64,000 nucleotides of DNA from Sphingopyxis sp. (GTDB lineage: Bacteria > Pseudomonadota > Alphaproteobacteria > Sphingomonadales > Sphingomonadaceae): positions 186,001 to 250,000 of the forward strand of contig NZ_JADIZJ010000002.1 in the NCBI RefSeq assembly GCF_016704835.1. The letters run 5' to 3'. Both the position numbers and the translations under genes were made by a program. Shown here piece after piece: positions 16,808 to 25,031 of this stretch. The notes under the pieces were generated by a model. It saw only the letters and a program-made list of their open reading frames with translations. It was not told where the DNA came from and ran no database searches. The stretch's first letter is position 1; each line of letters starts with the position of its first letter.

Positions 16808-17822
16808 GCGCGGTGCAGATCTTCGTCGACCTGCTGGCGGGCCGCCGCAATCCGGCCAGGCTGGCACCGCGCGACTGGGATGGCGTGATCGGCGTGGCGC
16901 GCAGCGAGGCGATGCTGGCAACGCTCGCGCACCGGGTGGAGGGGCCGATCTGCCACCGACGGTCGCCGCGCTGTTCGCCGATCAGCGCGCCGCGGCGGCA
17001 GTCGCGCAGCAACAGGCGCTGTGGGAGGCCGAGATGGCGCGGCGCGCGTTTGCGCCCGTCGGGATCGAGTTCGTGCTGCTGAAGGGCGCCGCCTATGCCG
17101 CCGCGGGCATGGCCTGCGCGGCGGGACGGCAGATCGGCGACCTCGACATTCTGGTGCTCGCGACGGACATCCGCCGTGCCGAGAACGCTTTGCTCAATGC
17201 CGGGTGGGAATGGGTGAAGTCCGACCCCTATGACGATTTCTATTACCGCGAACATATGCACGAGCTGCCGCCGCTGATCCACAAGTCGCGCGACCGAATG
17301 ATCGACGTGCATCACACAATCCTGCCGCTCACGCATCGAATTACCCCCGACGCCTTGGCGCTGGTCAGCGACGCGGTGACAGGCGCGGGCGGCTTTGCGG
17401 TGCTGAATTCCGTCGACATGGCGTGCCACTGCGCCGCGCATATGCTCGCCGATGGTGATTTGCAGGGCGGGCTGCGCAATCTGTGGGATTTTCATCTGAT
17501 GACGCGCGATTTTGCAGCGACTGATCCGGCGTTTTGGGAGCAGCTCAAGCGGCGTGCGCGATTGCATGGATTGCAGGGTGCGGTGCAGCGTGCGGCGCGG
17601 CTGTCGCGTGACGTGTACGGCGCAGCGCTACCCGAAGAGTGGGACGGACAGGGTGGAAAGGACCGTTGGTTCCGCCAGCGCTTGTTCGCCCGCGACGATT
17701 GGGGCCGAGTGACGCAGCCGCTTCTTGAGCAAGGCTTCTACATTCGTTCGCACTGGCTGCGGATGCCGCCGAAGATGCTGGCGCAGCATTTGTGGACCAA
17801 ATGGCGGAAGAACCGGATTTAG
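16804..17822 (+). pseudogene. Nucleotidyltransferase family protein (NTP_transf_5-like), frameshifted
   Basis: The gene starts ATG at 16804, overlapping the kinase stop. The first 46 or so residues (MSAVQIFVDLLAGRRNPARL to LAHRVEG) are in one frame; the rest, from ADLPPTVAALFADQRAAAAV to KWRKNRI, is in another. Adding one G to the GGGG run at about 16942-16945 rejoins them as a 339-residue protein. The core LLKGAAYAAAG ... GRQIGDLDILV matches family-5 nucleotidyltransferases with the metal-binding DLD. Members of this family accompany HprK-like kinases in RiPP clusters. The single-base homopolymer break may be a sequencing error. Confidence 0.82.
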
Positions 17823-17836
17823 ACCCCCCCAAAAAA

Positions 17837-17931
17837 ACCGCTTGTCCGGAGCTTATCGAAGGACCGTACGCTTTCTCAACCGTCGCGAAGAGAAGGACAG
17901 CCCTTCGACAAGCTCAGGGCGCACGGGAGGT
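17837..17931. repeat. Intergenic inverted repeat (AGCTTGTC-type palindrome, second copy)
   Basis: GCTTGTCCGGAGCTTATCGAAGG on the left and CCCTTCGACAAGCTCAGGG on the right form opposite-facing copies of the unit seen at 8757-8870. Non-coding; lies between convergent ends of the nucleotidyltransferase and gph genes. Confidence 0.7.
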
Positions 17932-17940
17932 GAGATGGGT

Positions 17941-18609
17941 TCACAGTCGTTCGAGCAGCGGGATAAGCTGGTCGAAATGGCCGATGACATGGTCCGCACC
18001 AAGCGCGTCGGCAGGCCGATCAAGAAAGCCGAAACTGACCGCTACACTGGTCACCCCGGCGCTTTTTGCCGCCATCACATCATAAATGCTGTCGCCGACA
18101 AATGCCGCACGCCCACCACAGCAGCGCTCAACCATCGCATGGATCGGCGCGGGGGAGGGCTTGGAGTTGCCCGGCCCGAGCGTATCGCCGCCGATGATCG
18201 TCGCCATCCGGTCGGCCAGCCCGAACTCGCCGAGCAGCTTGCGCGCCATGTCCTCGCGCTTGTTGGTGACCACTGCGGTGCGCACGCCCAGCGCGCCGAG
18301 CCGGTCGAGCGCGGCGATCAGGCCTGGAAAGGGGCGGCTGTGGATCGCGATATTCGCTTCGTAAAAGCGCAGCAGTTCGCGGTAAAGCCGCTCGAAATCG
18401 CCGCCGGGGATGCCACCGGTCGCGGCGAACCCCTGTTCGAGCATATGCCGCGCCCCCAGCCCGATCATCGGCCGCACCGCGGCCTCGGTCAGCGGCGCGC
18501 GCGCGGCGAGACCGAGCGCGTGGTTGACCGCGGCAGCCAGGTCGCCCGCGGTATCGACCAGCGTGCCGTCGAGGTCGAAGCCGACGATCGCGAAAGGAAA
18601 TCCGTTCAT
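17941..18609 (-). CDS. gph: Phosphoglycolate phosphatase-like HAD hydrolase
   Basis: A 222-residue HAD-superfamily phosphatase. Motif I is GFDLDGTLVDT (residues 9-19) with the nucleophile and acid-base Asp pair; motif II is VVTNK; motif III Lys is in NSKPSPAPIH; motif IV is FVGDSIYDVMAAKSAG. The helical cap lies between motifs I and II. This matches Gph, which removes phosphate from 2-phosphoglycolate, a by-product of DNA repair and oxygenation. Substrate specificity among close HAD relatives cannot be proven by motifs. It is divergent from glmU. Confidence 0.85.
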   Translation of the reverse strand: MNGFPFAIVGFDLDGTLVDTAGDLAAAVNHALGLAARAPLTEAAVRPMIGLGARHMLEQGFAATGGIPGGDFERLYRELLRFYEANIAIHSRPFPGLIAALDRLGALGVRTAVVTNKREDMARKLLGEFGLADRMATIIGGDTLGPGNSKPSPAPIHAMVERCCGGRAAFVGDSIYDVMAAKSAGVTSVAVSFGFLDRPADALGADHVIGHFDQLIPLLERL

Positions 18610-18668
18610 CGGCTGCGCATGGCGGCTCGCTCTGGAAACCGCAATGATTTGCTGGCATGGCAGCGCGC

Positions 18669-20030
18669 ATGAGCAATCCGATCGCCGCCATCGTCCTCGC
18701 CGCGGGCAAGGGCACCCGTATGAAGTCCGCCCTGCACAAGGTGCTGCACCCGATCGCCGGACGGCCGATGCTGCTGCATTTGATGGCGAGCGTCGATGAA
18801 CTTAGCCCGGAGAAGAAGGTCGTGATCGTCGGTGATAAGGCCGACCAGCTCGCAGCGGCCCTCGCGGGCAGCGCCGACCTTGCGGTGCAGGAGCCGCAGC
18901 TCGGTACTGGCCATGCGGTGCAGCAGGGCGAGGGTGCGCTGGCGGGTTTCGACGGGGATGTGCTGATCCTCTATGGCGACGTGCCCTTCGTTCCCGCCGC
19001 GACGATGCAGGCGATGATCGACCGGCTGAACGCCCCTGACGCCCCGGCCGTCGTGGTCCTCGCGTTCGAGCCCGAAGATGCGCAGCAATATGGCCGCGTC
19101 ATCACCGCCAAAGATTCCGAGGGGGGCGACCGCGTCACCAGGATGGTCGAGCACAAGGACGCCACCGACGCCGAGCGCGCGGTGCGCCTTTGCAATTCGG
19201 GATTGATGGCCGCGAAGTCGGCCGATCTGTTCGCGCTGCTCGCGCGCGTTACCGACGACAATGCGGCGAAGGAATATTATCTCGTCGATATTGTCAATAT
19301 CGCCAATGCCGATGGGCGGCATTGTGCGGTGGTGGTCACCGACCCCTATGACGTCGCCGGAATCAACAGCCGCGGCGAGCTCGCCGCGATGGAGAGTGAA
19401 TGGCAGGCGCGGCGGCGCATTCAGGCAATGGCGGACGGGGCCAGCCTGATTGCGCCCGACACGGTGTGGTTCGCCTGGGATACGCAGCTGGGCCGCGACG
19501 TGCTGGTCGAACCCAACGTGTTTTTCGGCCCCGGCGTAACGGTGGCCGACAATGTGAAAATCCGCGCCAATTGCCATATCGAGGGTGCAGCAATCGCGGC
19601 CGGCTGCGAGGTCGGCCCCTTCGCGCGTCTGCGCCCCGGCACTGTGCTGGGCGAGAAAGCGAAGATCGGCAATTTCGTCGAGACGAAAAAGGCGGTGCTG
19701 GGCAAGGGCGCAAAGGCGAACCACCTGACCTATCTGGGCGACGTCACCGTTGGCGCGGGGGCGAATATCGGCGCGGGGACGATCACCTGCAACTACGACG
19801 GTTATTTCAAATATCAGACGGTGATCGGCGAAAATGCCTTCATTGGCAGCAACAGCGCGCTGATCGCCCCCGTCACCATCGGCCGCGATGCGATCGTCGC
19901 TGCGGGCAGCGCCGTCTCGCGCGATGTCGCCGCGGGCGACCTGCGCATGGTTCGCGCCGAGCAGCTGATCAAACCCGGCTGGGCCGATCGCTTCCACGAC
20001 ACGATGCGCAAGAAGAAAGCGGGTAAGTAA
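18669..20030 (+). CDS. glmU: Bifunctional UDP-GlcNAc diphosphorylase / glucosamine-1-phosphate acetyltransferase
   Basis: GlmU makes UDP-N-acetylglucosamine for peptidoglycan and LPS. The uridylyltransferase half (about residues 1-230) starts IVLAAGKGTRMKS and contains EPQLGTGHAVQQ and LYGDVPF; the left-handed beta-helix acetyltransferase half has repeated hexapeptides, RLRPGTVLGEKAKIGNFVE, NHLTYLGD and GAGTITCNYDG, with the catalytic His. About 453 aa. ATG 18669 (MSNPIAAIV) is chosen; an ATG at 18657 adds four residues. GlmS, the first enzyme of this pathway, is encoded 1.7 kb downstream but broken. Confidence 0.95.
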   Translation: MSNPIAAIVLAAGKGTRMKSALHKVLHPIAGRPMLLHLMASVDELSPEKKVVIVGDKADQLAAALAGSADLAVQEPQLGTGHAVQQGEGALAGFDGDVLILYGDVPFVPAATMQAMIDRLNAPDAPAVVVLAFEPEDAQQYGRVITAKDSEGGDRVTRMVEHKDATDAERAVRLCNSGLMAAKSADLFALLARVTDDNAAKEYYLVDIVNIANADGRHCAVVVTDPYDVAGINSRGELAAMESEWQARRRIQAMADGASLIAPDTVWFAWDTQLGRDVLVEPNVFFGPGVTVADNVKIRANCHIEGAAIAAGCEVGPFARLRPGTVLGEKAKIGNFVETKKAVLGKGAKANHLTYLGDVTVGAGANIGAGTITCNYDGYFKYQTVIGENAFIGSNSALIAPVTIGRDAIVAAGSAVSRDVAAGDLRMVRAEQLIKPGWADRFHDTMRKKKAGK

Positions 20031-20034
20031 GGAC

Positions 20035-20574
20035 ATGCCCGCGCCGACACTGACGACATCGCGGCTCGTGCTGCGCCAGATTCGCGCGTCCGACGCCGCC
20101 GCGCTGTTCCCCGTCCTGTCCGATCCCCAAGTGATGACATGGTGGTCGAGCGGCCCGCATCAGTCGCTTGCCGAGACCGCGGACTATGTCGCATCGAACG
20201 CGGCCGAAGGGCAGGGCTTTGCCTGTTGGGCGATTACCCTGCACGACGACGTGGCGATCGGGTGGGTGATCCTGATCGATGGCAAGCCCGATGTGAAAGA
20301 AATCGGCTACATCCTGCACCGCGATCATTGGCGGGGCGGGATCGCGCGCGAAGCGGTGGCGCGCGTCATCGACTATGGCTTTGTCCTGCTGAAACTACGC
20401 CGCATCTTTGCCGACACCGATCCCGACAACCTCGGATCGATCGCGCTGCTCGAACGTCTTGGCTTTCAATATGAAGGCCGGCTGCGCGGTGAGTGGGAAA
20501 CGCATATGGGCGTGCGCGACTCGCTGATCTTTGGCTTGCTGCGCGACGAATGGATAATGGAGAAGAAGCCGTGA
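20035..20574 (+). CDS. GNAT family N-acetyltransferase (RimJ/RimL-like)
   Basis: A 179-residue acetyltransferase. It opens with LTTSRLVLRQIRASDAAALF, typical of the RimJ/RimL subgroup, and has the acetyl-CoA-binding region IGYILHRDHWRGGIAREAVARVIDYGF followed by IFADTDPDNLGSIALLERLGF. Targets in this group are protein N-termini or antibiotics; here it cannot be specified. It begins four bases after glmU and overlaps the next gene by four bases. Confidence 0.87.
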   Translation: MPAPTLTTSRLVLRQIRASDAAALFPVLSDPQVMTWWSSGPHQSLAETADYVASNAAEGQGFACWAITLHDDVAIGWVILIDGKPDVKEIGYILHRDHWRGGIAREAVARVIDYGFVLLKLRRIFADTDPDNLGSIALLERLGFQYEGRLRGEWETHMGVRDSLIFGLLRDEWIMEKKP

Positions 20575-20885
20575 CCGATCGCTACACTGACAAGCCGTTC
20601 TTGCGCTTCGTCGATGCCTGGGTGCTGAAGGCAATCGGGCATCTGGATCCCGCGACGGAAACCTATTGCAAAGCGATGGTGCCGCAGCTCGAACAGAGTT
20701 TCGGTTTGAAGGGCAGCTGGGAACAAATCGTCGAGCAGCAGATGAAATTCGGCCCCGAACTGCCCGCGCAGATCCGCAAGATCTGGACCGACGGCCAGGC
20801 GCGGTTCGAGGCGGGCAACGGCATGGCGGCCGATCCGGTGCAATTCGCCTATCTGTTCGTAGACAAGAACCTACAAAAAGCTTGA
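20571..20885 (+). CDS. Conserved hypothetical protein
   Basis: A 104-residue predicted soluble, helical protein (MTDRYTDKPFLRFVDAWVLKAIGHL ... DPVQFAYLFVDKNLQKA). I do not recognise a named domain. The GTG start at 20571 overlaps the GNAT stop (GTGA), and its stop codon overlaps the -35 element of the toxin-antitoxin promoter. Codon use resembles the neighbours. Coupling to the acetyltransferase suggests a linked role, but none can be named. Confidence 0.7.
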   Translation: MTDRYTDKPFLRFVDAWVLKAIGHLDPATETYCKAMVPQLEQSFGLKGSWEQIVEQQMKFGPELPAQIRKIWTDGQARFEAGNGMAADPVQFAYLFVDKNLQKA

Positions 20886-20916
20886 CATGATATCATGATA
20901 TGATATCAGTATATCA
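20882..20916 (+). promoter_or_regulatory. Leaderless promoter and palindromic operator of the toxin-antitoxin pair
   Basis: TTGACA at 20882-20887 is followed by TATCAG-like and TATATC sequences just before the ATG at 20917. The spacer contains two copies of the palindrome TGATATCA (20888-20895 and 20901-20908), 13 bases centre to centre, overlapping the promoter. There is no Shine-Dalgarno sequence, so the message is probably leaderless. The layout fits autorepression by a ribbon-helix-helix antitoxin. Confidence 0.7.
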
Positions 20917-21294
20917 ATGACCCGCATTCTTGCCGATCTGCCCGATGAAGACATCCAATGGCTCGACCAGCTTGCTGCTGAGCAGGGGAAGTCGCGGGCG
21001 GCGGTGCTTCGCGATGCCGTTACGGACTATCGGGCGCAGTCACAAGCGTCGCAGCGCAAGGACTGGCTCGATATTGGCTTTGGGGCGTGGAAGGAGCGCG
21101 TTGATATCGGTGATTCGGTAGAGTGGCAGCGGCGCGAACGCGCTGCCTCGACCCGCCCGTGGGATGATGACTACGAGGATGTCAAAGCGGAATTTCCGGA
21201 CCTGTTCGACGCGGAGGATGATCGTCAGCGGCAGATCCATCTTGATATGCTGGCAGGAAAATATTCCGACCCTAAAAAGCCCGCTTCTCAGTGA
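20917..21294 (+). CDS. Ribbon-helix-helix antitoxin (VapB-type)
   Basis: A 125-residue protein. The first 45 residues form a ribbon-helix-helix DNA-binding unit (TRILADLPDEDIQWLDQLAAEQGKSRAAVLRDAV), which should dimerise on the two TGATATCA sites in its own promoter. The C-terminal half is rich in acidic and aromatic residues (PWDDDYEDVKAEFPDLFDAEDD), as expected for the flexible segment that wraps the toxin. It is immediately upstream of a PIN toxin and overlaps it by four bases. Longer than most VapB antitoxins. Confidence 0.82.
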   Translation: MTRILADLPDEDIQWLDQLAAEQGKSRAAVLRDAVTDYRAQSQASQRKDWLDIGFGAWKERVDIGDSVEWQRRERAASTRPWDDDYEDVKAEFPDLFDAEDDRQRQIHLDMLAGKYSDPKKPASQ

Positions 21295-21671
21295 GCGGTT
21301 TTAGCTTTGATTCCAATATCATCATTGATGCGCTGGCAGGATTCGCTCCGGCACGCGCAGAAATCGATCGCGCCACCGATTTCGGTTCGCGCGCGTGGAT
21401 CAGCCGCGTCGTGTGGATCGAAGTGATGTCCAAGGGCGAGGGCGACGGTCTGCGGCGCGCCGAAACGCTTCTTTCCGGCTTCAGCGTGGATGAAGTCGAT
21501 GCCGAAATCGGTCGACGCGCTGCTGCCTTGCGGCGCGAACGCGGTCGGCTCAAGGCGGTGGACGCCATCGTCCTTGCCACTGCGCTCACCCGCGGGCGCG
21601 TTCTGATTACCCGCAATACAAAGGATTTCCCGCCCAATATGCCGGGCATCCGTGTCCCCTATATTCTCTAA
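21291..21671 (+). CDS. vapC: PIN-domain ribonuclease toxin (VapC-type)
   Basis: A 126-residue PIN nuclease with all acidic metal ligands of the family: Asp in FDSNIIIDA (residue 7), Glu in VVWIEVM, Asp in LKAVDAIVLATA and the late Asp in ITRNTKDFP. VapC toxins cut RNA, often tRNA or rRNA loops, when the antitoxin is degraded. The GTG start overlaps the antitoxin stop (GTGA), the usual arrangement that keeps antitoxin in step with toxin. The target cannot be deduced. Confidence 0.87.
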   Translation: MSGFSFDSNIIIDALAGFAPARAEIDRATDFGSRAWISRVVWIEVMSKGEGDGLRRAETLLSGFSVDEVDAEIGRRAAALRRERGRLKAVDAIVLATALTRGRVLITRNTKDFPPNMPGIRVPYIL

Positions 21672-21689
21672 GACGAAAGCCAGACCCAC

Positions 21690-23416
21690 ATGTGCGGAAT
21701 TATCGGAATTATCGGCAAGGACCAGGTCGCCGATCGCCTCGTCGATGGGCTGAAGCGGATGGAATATCGCGGCTATGACAGCGCGGGCGTGTGCACCGTG
21801 CAGGATGGCCAGCTGATCCGCCGCCGCGCCGAGGGCAAACTCGCGAATCTGGTCAGGGAACTCGCGGGTAACCCCGCGCCCGGAACCGTCGGCATTGCGC
21901 ATACGCGCTGGGCAACGCACGGCGCGCCCACGACGAGCAACGCACACCCGCATGCGACGGGCGAGGTCGCGCTGGTCCACAACGGGATCATCGAGAACTT
22001 CAAGCCGCTGCGCGAAGCGTTGCAGGCGCGCGGCCGCAGCTTCGAGAGCGAAACCGACACCGAGGTCGTCGCGCATCTCGTCTCCGAACAGGTCGAGGCG
22101 GGCTTGTCGCCGCAGGATGCGGTCATGGCCGTGCTGCCGCAGCTGCGGGGGGCTTTCGCGCTCGCCATCGCCTTTCGTCAGCATCCCGATCTGCTCATCG
22201 GCGCCCGCCTGGGCTCGCCGCTGGTCGTGGGCTATGGCGAGGGCGAAACCTATCTCGGCAGCGACGCACTCGCGCTCGCCCCTCTGACGCAGAAGATCGC
22301 CTATCTCGACGAAGGCGACTGGGTGGTGATCACCCGCGATGGCGCACAGATCTACGACAGCACCAACAATCTGGTGACACGCGAGATCACCACCAGCGGC
22401 GTCACCGCCGCAGCGGTCGAAAAGGGCAATTACCGCCACTTCATGCAGAAGGAGATCTTCGAGCAGCCGACCGTGGTTGCGCAGACGCTCTCCTCCTACA
22501 TCCGCCCGCTCGAACAGACCGTCGCGCTGCCGCAGATGGACTTCGACCTGAGCGCGATCGACCGTATCACCATCGTCGCCTGCGGCACCAGCTTCTACGC
22601 CGGCATGGTCGCCAAATATTGGTTCGAGACCTTCGCGCGTGTGCCGGTCGACATCGATGTCGCGAGCGAGTTTCGCTATCGCGACCCCGTGCTCCAGCCC
22701 GGCGGGTTGGCGCTCTTCATTTCGCAGTCGGGCGAGACCGCCGACACGCTCGCCGCGCTGCGCCACTCGAAATCGGCGTTGCCTCGACCAAGGCGTTCAC
22801 CTGTCAGCTCGCGGTGCTCGCCGCGCTCGCGGCGCATCTTGCGCTCAAAAAGGGCAAGCTCAGCGCCGACGAGGAGCATGAGATCGTCAAACATCTGATA
22901 GAAGCCCCCGCCGCGCTCAACGCGGCGCTGAGTCACGACGACGACATCGGCGCGATGGCGCACCTGATCGCCCCCGCGCGCGACGTGCTCTACCTGGGGC
23001 GCGGCCCCGACTATCCGCTGGCGATGGAAGGCGCGCTCAAGCTCAAGGAAATCTCGTACATCCACGCCGAAGGCTATGCGTCGGGCGAAATGAAGCACGG
23101 TCCGATCGCGTTGATCGATGAATCGGTCCCGGTCATCGTCCTCGCGCCCAGCGGCCCGCTGTTCGAAAAGACCGTCAGCAACATGCACGAAGTAATGGCG
23201 CGCGGCGGCAAGGTCGTGCTGATTTCGGACGCCGACGGCATTGCCGAAGCCGGCGACGGCTGCATGGCGACGATCGAAATGCCCAAGGTCCACCCGCTGA
23301 TCGCGCCGCTGGTCTATGCGGTGCCGGTGCAGCTGCTCGCCTATCATGTCGCGGTGGCGAAGGGCACCGATGTGGATCAGCCACGGAACTTGGCGAAGTC
23401 GGTGACGGTGGAATGA
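21690..23416 (+). pseudogene. glmS: Glutamine--fructose-6-phosphate aminotransferase, internal deletion and frameshift
   Basis: GlmS makes glucosamine-6-phosphate from fructose-6-phosphate and glutamine. The N-terminal glutaminase domain is intact with the nucleophile Cys2 (MCGIIGIIG), HTRWATHG and HNGIIENF; the first SIS domain reaches LFISQSGETADTLAALRHS. At about 22767 the frame jumps to EIGVASTKAFTCQLAV and stays to the end (MKHGPIALIDE, QPRNLAKSVTVE). About 33 residues between these motifs are missing. Restoring about 100 bases would give about 608 aa, the E. coli length. The join sits on CGAAATCGGCG, which reads sensibly in both frames. Confidence 0.85.
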
Positions 23417-23826
23417 GCTGGAATGCCACCTGCCACTGCGAAGCGGTCTCTGTGCGGCTTGCCAAGGCGCCGGACGAGATTGCCGAATGCAATTGCTCGC
23501 TTTGCTTCTCGCATGGCATCCTCTGGGCCTATTATTCGCCGCGCGATGTCGTGATCGAGGGTGCGACGCGGACCTATAATCGCGTCGATCGCGAAAACCC
23601 CAATTCGGACCTGCATTTCTGCGCGACCTGCGGCTGCGTGACGCACTGGTCGGCGACCGACGGGCTCAATGAGCGGATGGGCGGCGAGCTCGATATGATG
23701 GGCGTCAATATGCGGCTGTTCGATCCTGCGCAGCTCAGCGGCTTGAAGGTCAGCTTTCCCGATGGACGCGGCTGGTCTGGCGAGGGGGAGTGGGGCTTCG
23801 TCCGTGAAGCCGCGGTATTACCCTGA
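23413..23826 (+). CDS. GFA family protein (CENP-V/GFA zinc domain)
   Basis: A 137-residue protein of the glutathione-dependent-formaldehyde-activating-like family. Zinc-binding cysteines are visible as CHCEAV near the start, ECNCSLC (residues 27-33) and FCATCGC (residues 73-79). Paracoccus Gfa was proposed to speed glutathione-formaldehyde adduct formation, but most family members have no proven activity. It overlaps the end of glmS by four bases (ATGA) and so is probably co-transcribed with it. Confidence 0.85.
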   Translation: MSWNATCHCEAVSVRLAKAPDEIAECNCSLCFSHGILWAYYSPRDVVIEGATRTYNRVDRENPNSDLHFCATCGCVTHWSATDGLNERMGGELDMMGVNMRLFDPAQLSGLKVSFPDGRGWSGEGEWGFVREAAVLP

Positions 23827-23834
23827 TCGGGCGC

Positions 23835-24023
23835 TCACTCCACGGCATTCGCCTGCGCCAAGATCGACGCCGCGATTTCGTCGATCTTGCCGGCGACCAG
23901 CAGCGGGGCGCCGCCGACCATGCCGACCTGGGTCTGGCCATTTTCATAGTCGCGGAGCCAGGCGACATTTTCGGCGACGACCAGATAATTGCCGCCGCGC
24001 GAGTTTAGGGTAATGAATTTCAT
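23835..24023 (-). CDS. Small conserved protein, FlbD-like fold suspected
   Basis: A 62-residue protein starting MKFITLNSRGGNYLVVAENV and ending DEIAASILAQANAVE. The order of short strands followed by a final helix resembles the small FlbD family of flagellar proteins, but there are no flagellar genes nearby, so this is only a structural hint. A good AGGAGA lies seven bases before the ATG on the complement, which supports a real gene. It is convergent with the GFA gene, with eight bases between the stops. Confidence 0.6.
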   Translation of the reverse strand: MKFITLNSRGGNYLVVAENVAWLRDYENGQTQVGMVGGAPLLVAGKIDEIAASILAQANAVE

Positions 24024-24082
24024 CTTGCTGTCTCCTGACGCCGCCGCCTCTAGGCACCAATTATGAAGATTGTCGCATTCGC

Positions 24083-24754
24083 ATGAGCTTCGCCGCGATC
24101 ATTTTCGATTTTGACGGCGTGATCGCCGACAGCGAGGTGCGCGCGAACCAGTCGCTCGCCGAAAGCCTGACCGCGGTCGGGATGCCGTCGACCTACGACG
24201 AGTGTCTGCGCGATTATTATGGCCATAACTGGCAGGACACGCAGCGGCGGATCGAGGCGCGGTTCGGGCGGGCGCTGCCCGCCGATTTTCGCGAGCGGCA
24301 TCGCGAGCGCGCGCGAGGCCGCTTCATGGATGGGTTCAACGCCGTCCCCGGCGCCGCCGATTTCCTCGCGACGCTGGGGCCGCTGCCGCGCGCAATCGCG
24401 TCATCCAGTCGCGGCGAATATATCGACTGGGCGCTGGGACTGTTCGGGCTCGGGCATCATTTCGGCGATCATGTTTACAGCGCTGACGGGTGGGATCGGG
24501 GCAAGCCGTTTCCTGACATCTATCTTGCTGCCGCCAAGGGGCTGGGGGCCGATCCGGCGCTATGTCTGGCGATCGAGGATTCGCCGACGGGGGCGCAGGC
24601 GGCCTTGGCGGCAGGCATGACGGTGGTTGGCTTTTGCGGCGCGGGGCATATCGTCGATCGCGCGGCACATGGAGACGCGCTGCGCGGGGTAGGGGTGCAT
24701 CATGTGGCGCTGGCGTTCGACGAGATTGAAGTTCTGACGAGCGCGGAAGGATGA
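24083..24754 (+). CDS. HAD hydrolase, beta-phosphoglucomutase-like
   Basis: A 223-residue HAD-superfamily protein. Motif I is IIFDFDGVIADSE (residues 6-18); Ser/Thr motif II is IASSSRGEY; the motif III Lys is in RGKPFPDIYLAAA; motif IV is AIEDSPTGAQAALAAGM. The DFDGVIADSE form and alpha-helical cap place it in the phosphoglucomutase/phosphatase subgroup (YqaB, YieH and relatives). Substrate is unknown. It is divergent from the 62-residue gene and followed by a repeat. Confidence 0.85.
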   Translation: MSFAAIIFDFDGVIADSEVRANQSLAESLTAVGMPSTYDECLRDYYGHNWQDTQRRIEARFGRALPADFRERHRERARGRFMDGFNAVPGAADFLATLGPLPRAIASSSRGEYIDWALGLFGLGHHFGDHVYSADGWDRGKPFPDIYLAAAKGLGADPALCLAIEDSPTGAQAALAAGMTVVGFCGAGHIVDRAAHGDALRGVGVHHVALAFDEIEVLTSAEG

Positions 24755-24756
24755 TC

Positions 24757-24895
24757 CTTCCTGTCGCGTAGCAATGAGGAGATGGCAGCGCGGAGCGCTG
24801 GCGACGGGGCTACGGAGCCACGTTGTCGCGCCTCCACCACCCTTCGGGCGGTCCCCCTCCACACCGCTGCGCGGCAAGGAGGATTCGAACTGCAA
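24757..24895. repeat. Intergenic repeat, copy 2 of a long palindromic family
   Basis: The stretch has an outer inverted pair (CCTTCCTGTCGCGTAGCAATG against GCTGCGCGGCAAGGAGG) and an inner GGCAGCGCGGAGCGCTGGCG stem, plus CCCTTCGGGCGG. It aligns with the opposite-oriented copy at 9590-9722. Open reading through it is incidental. Positions 24896-25031 that follow hold no recognisable feature other than the next gene's AAGGAG. Confidence 0.7.
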
Positions 24896-25031
24896 AAACT
24901 GCTGTCCTACAAAGTCTGGCTCGATTAGCCTCGCATCCTGTTCGAGCCCGAGCCCGGGTCGACATATGAAATTGCGAGTGAAGTTGCGCAGTTTTCTGCG
25001 ACTTTGCCCAAGACGCCCCAAGGAGCGAGCC

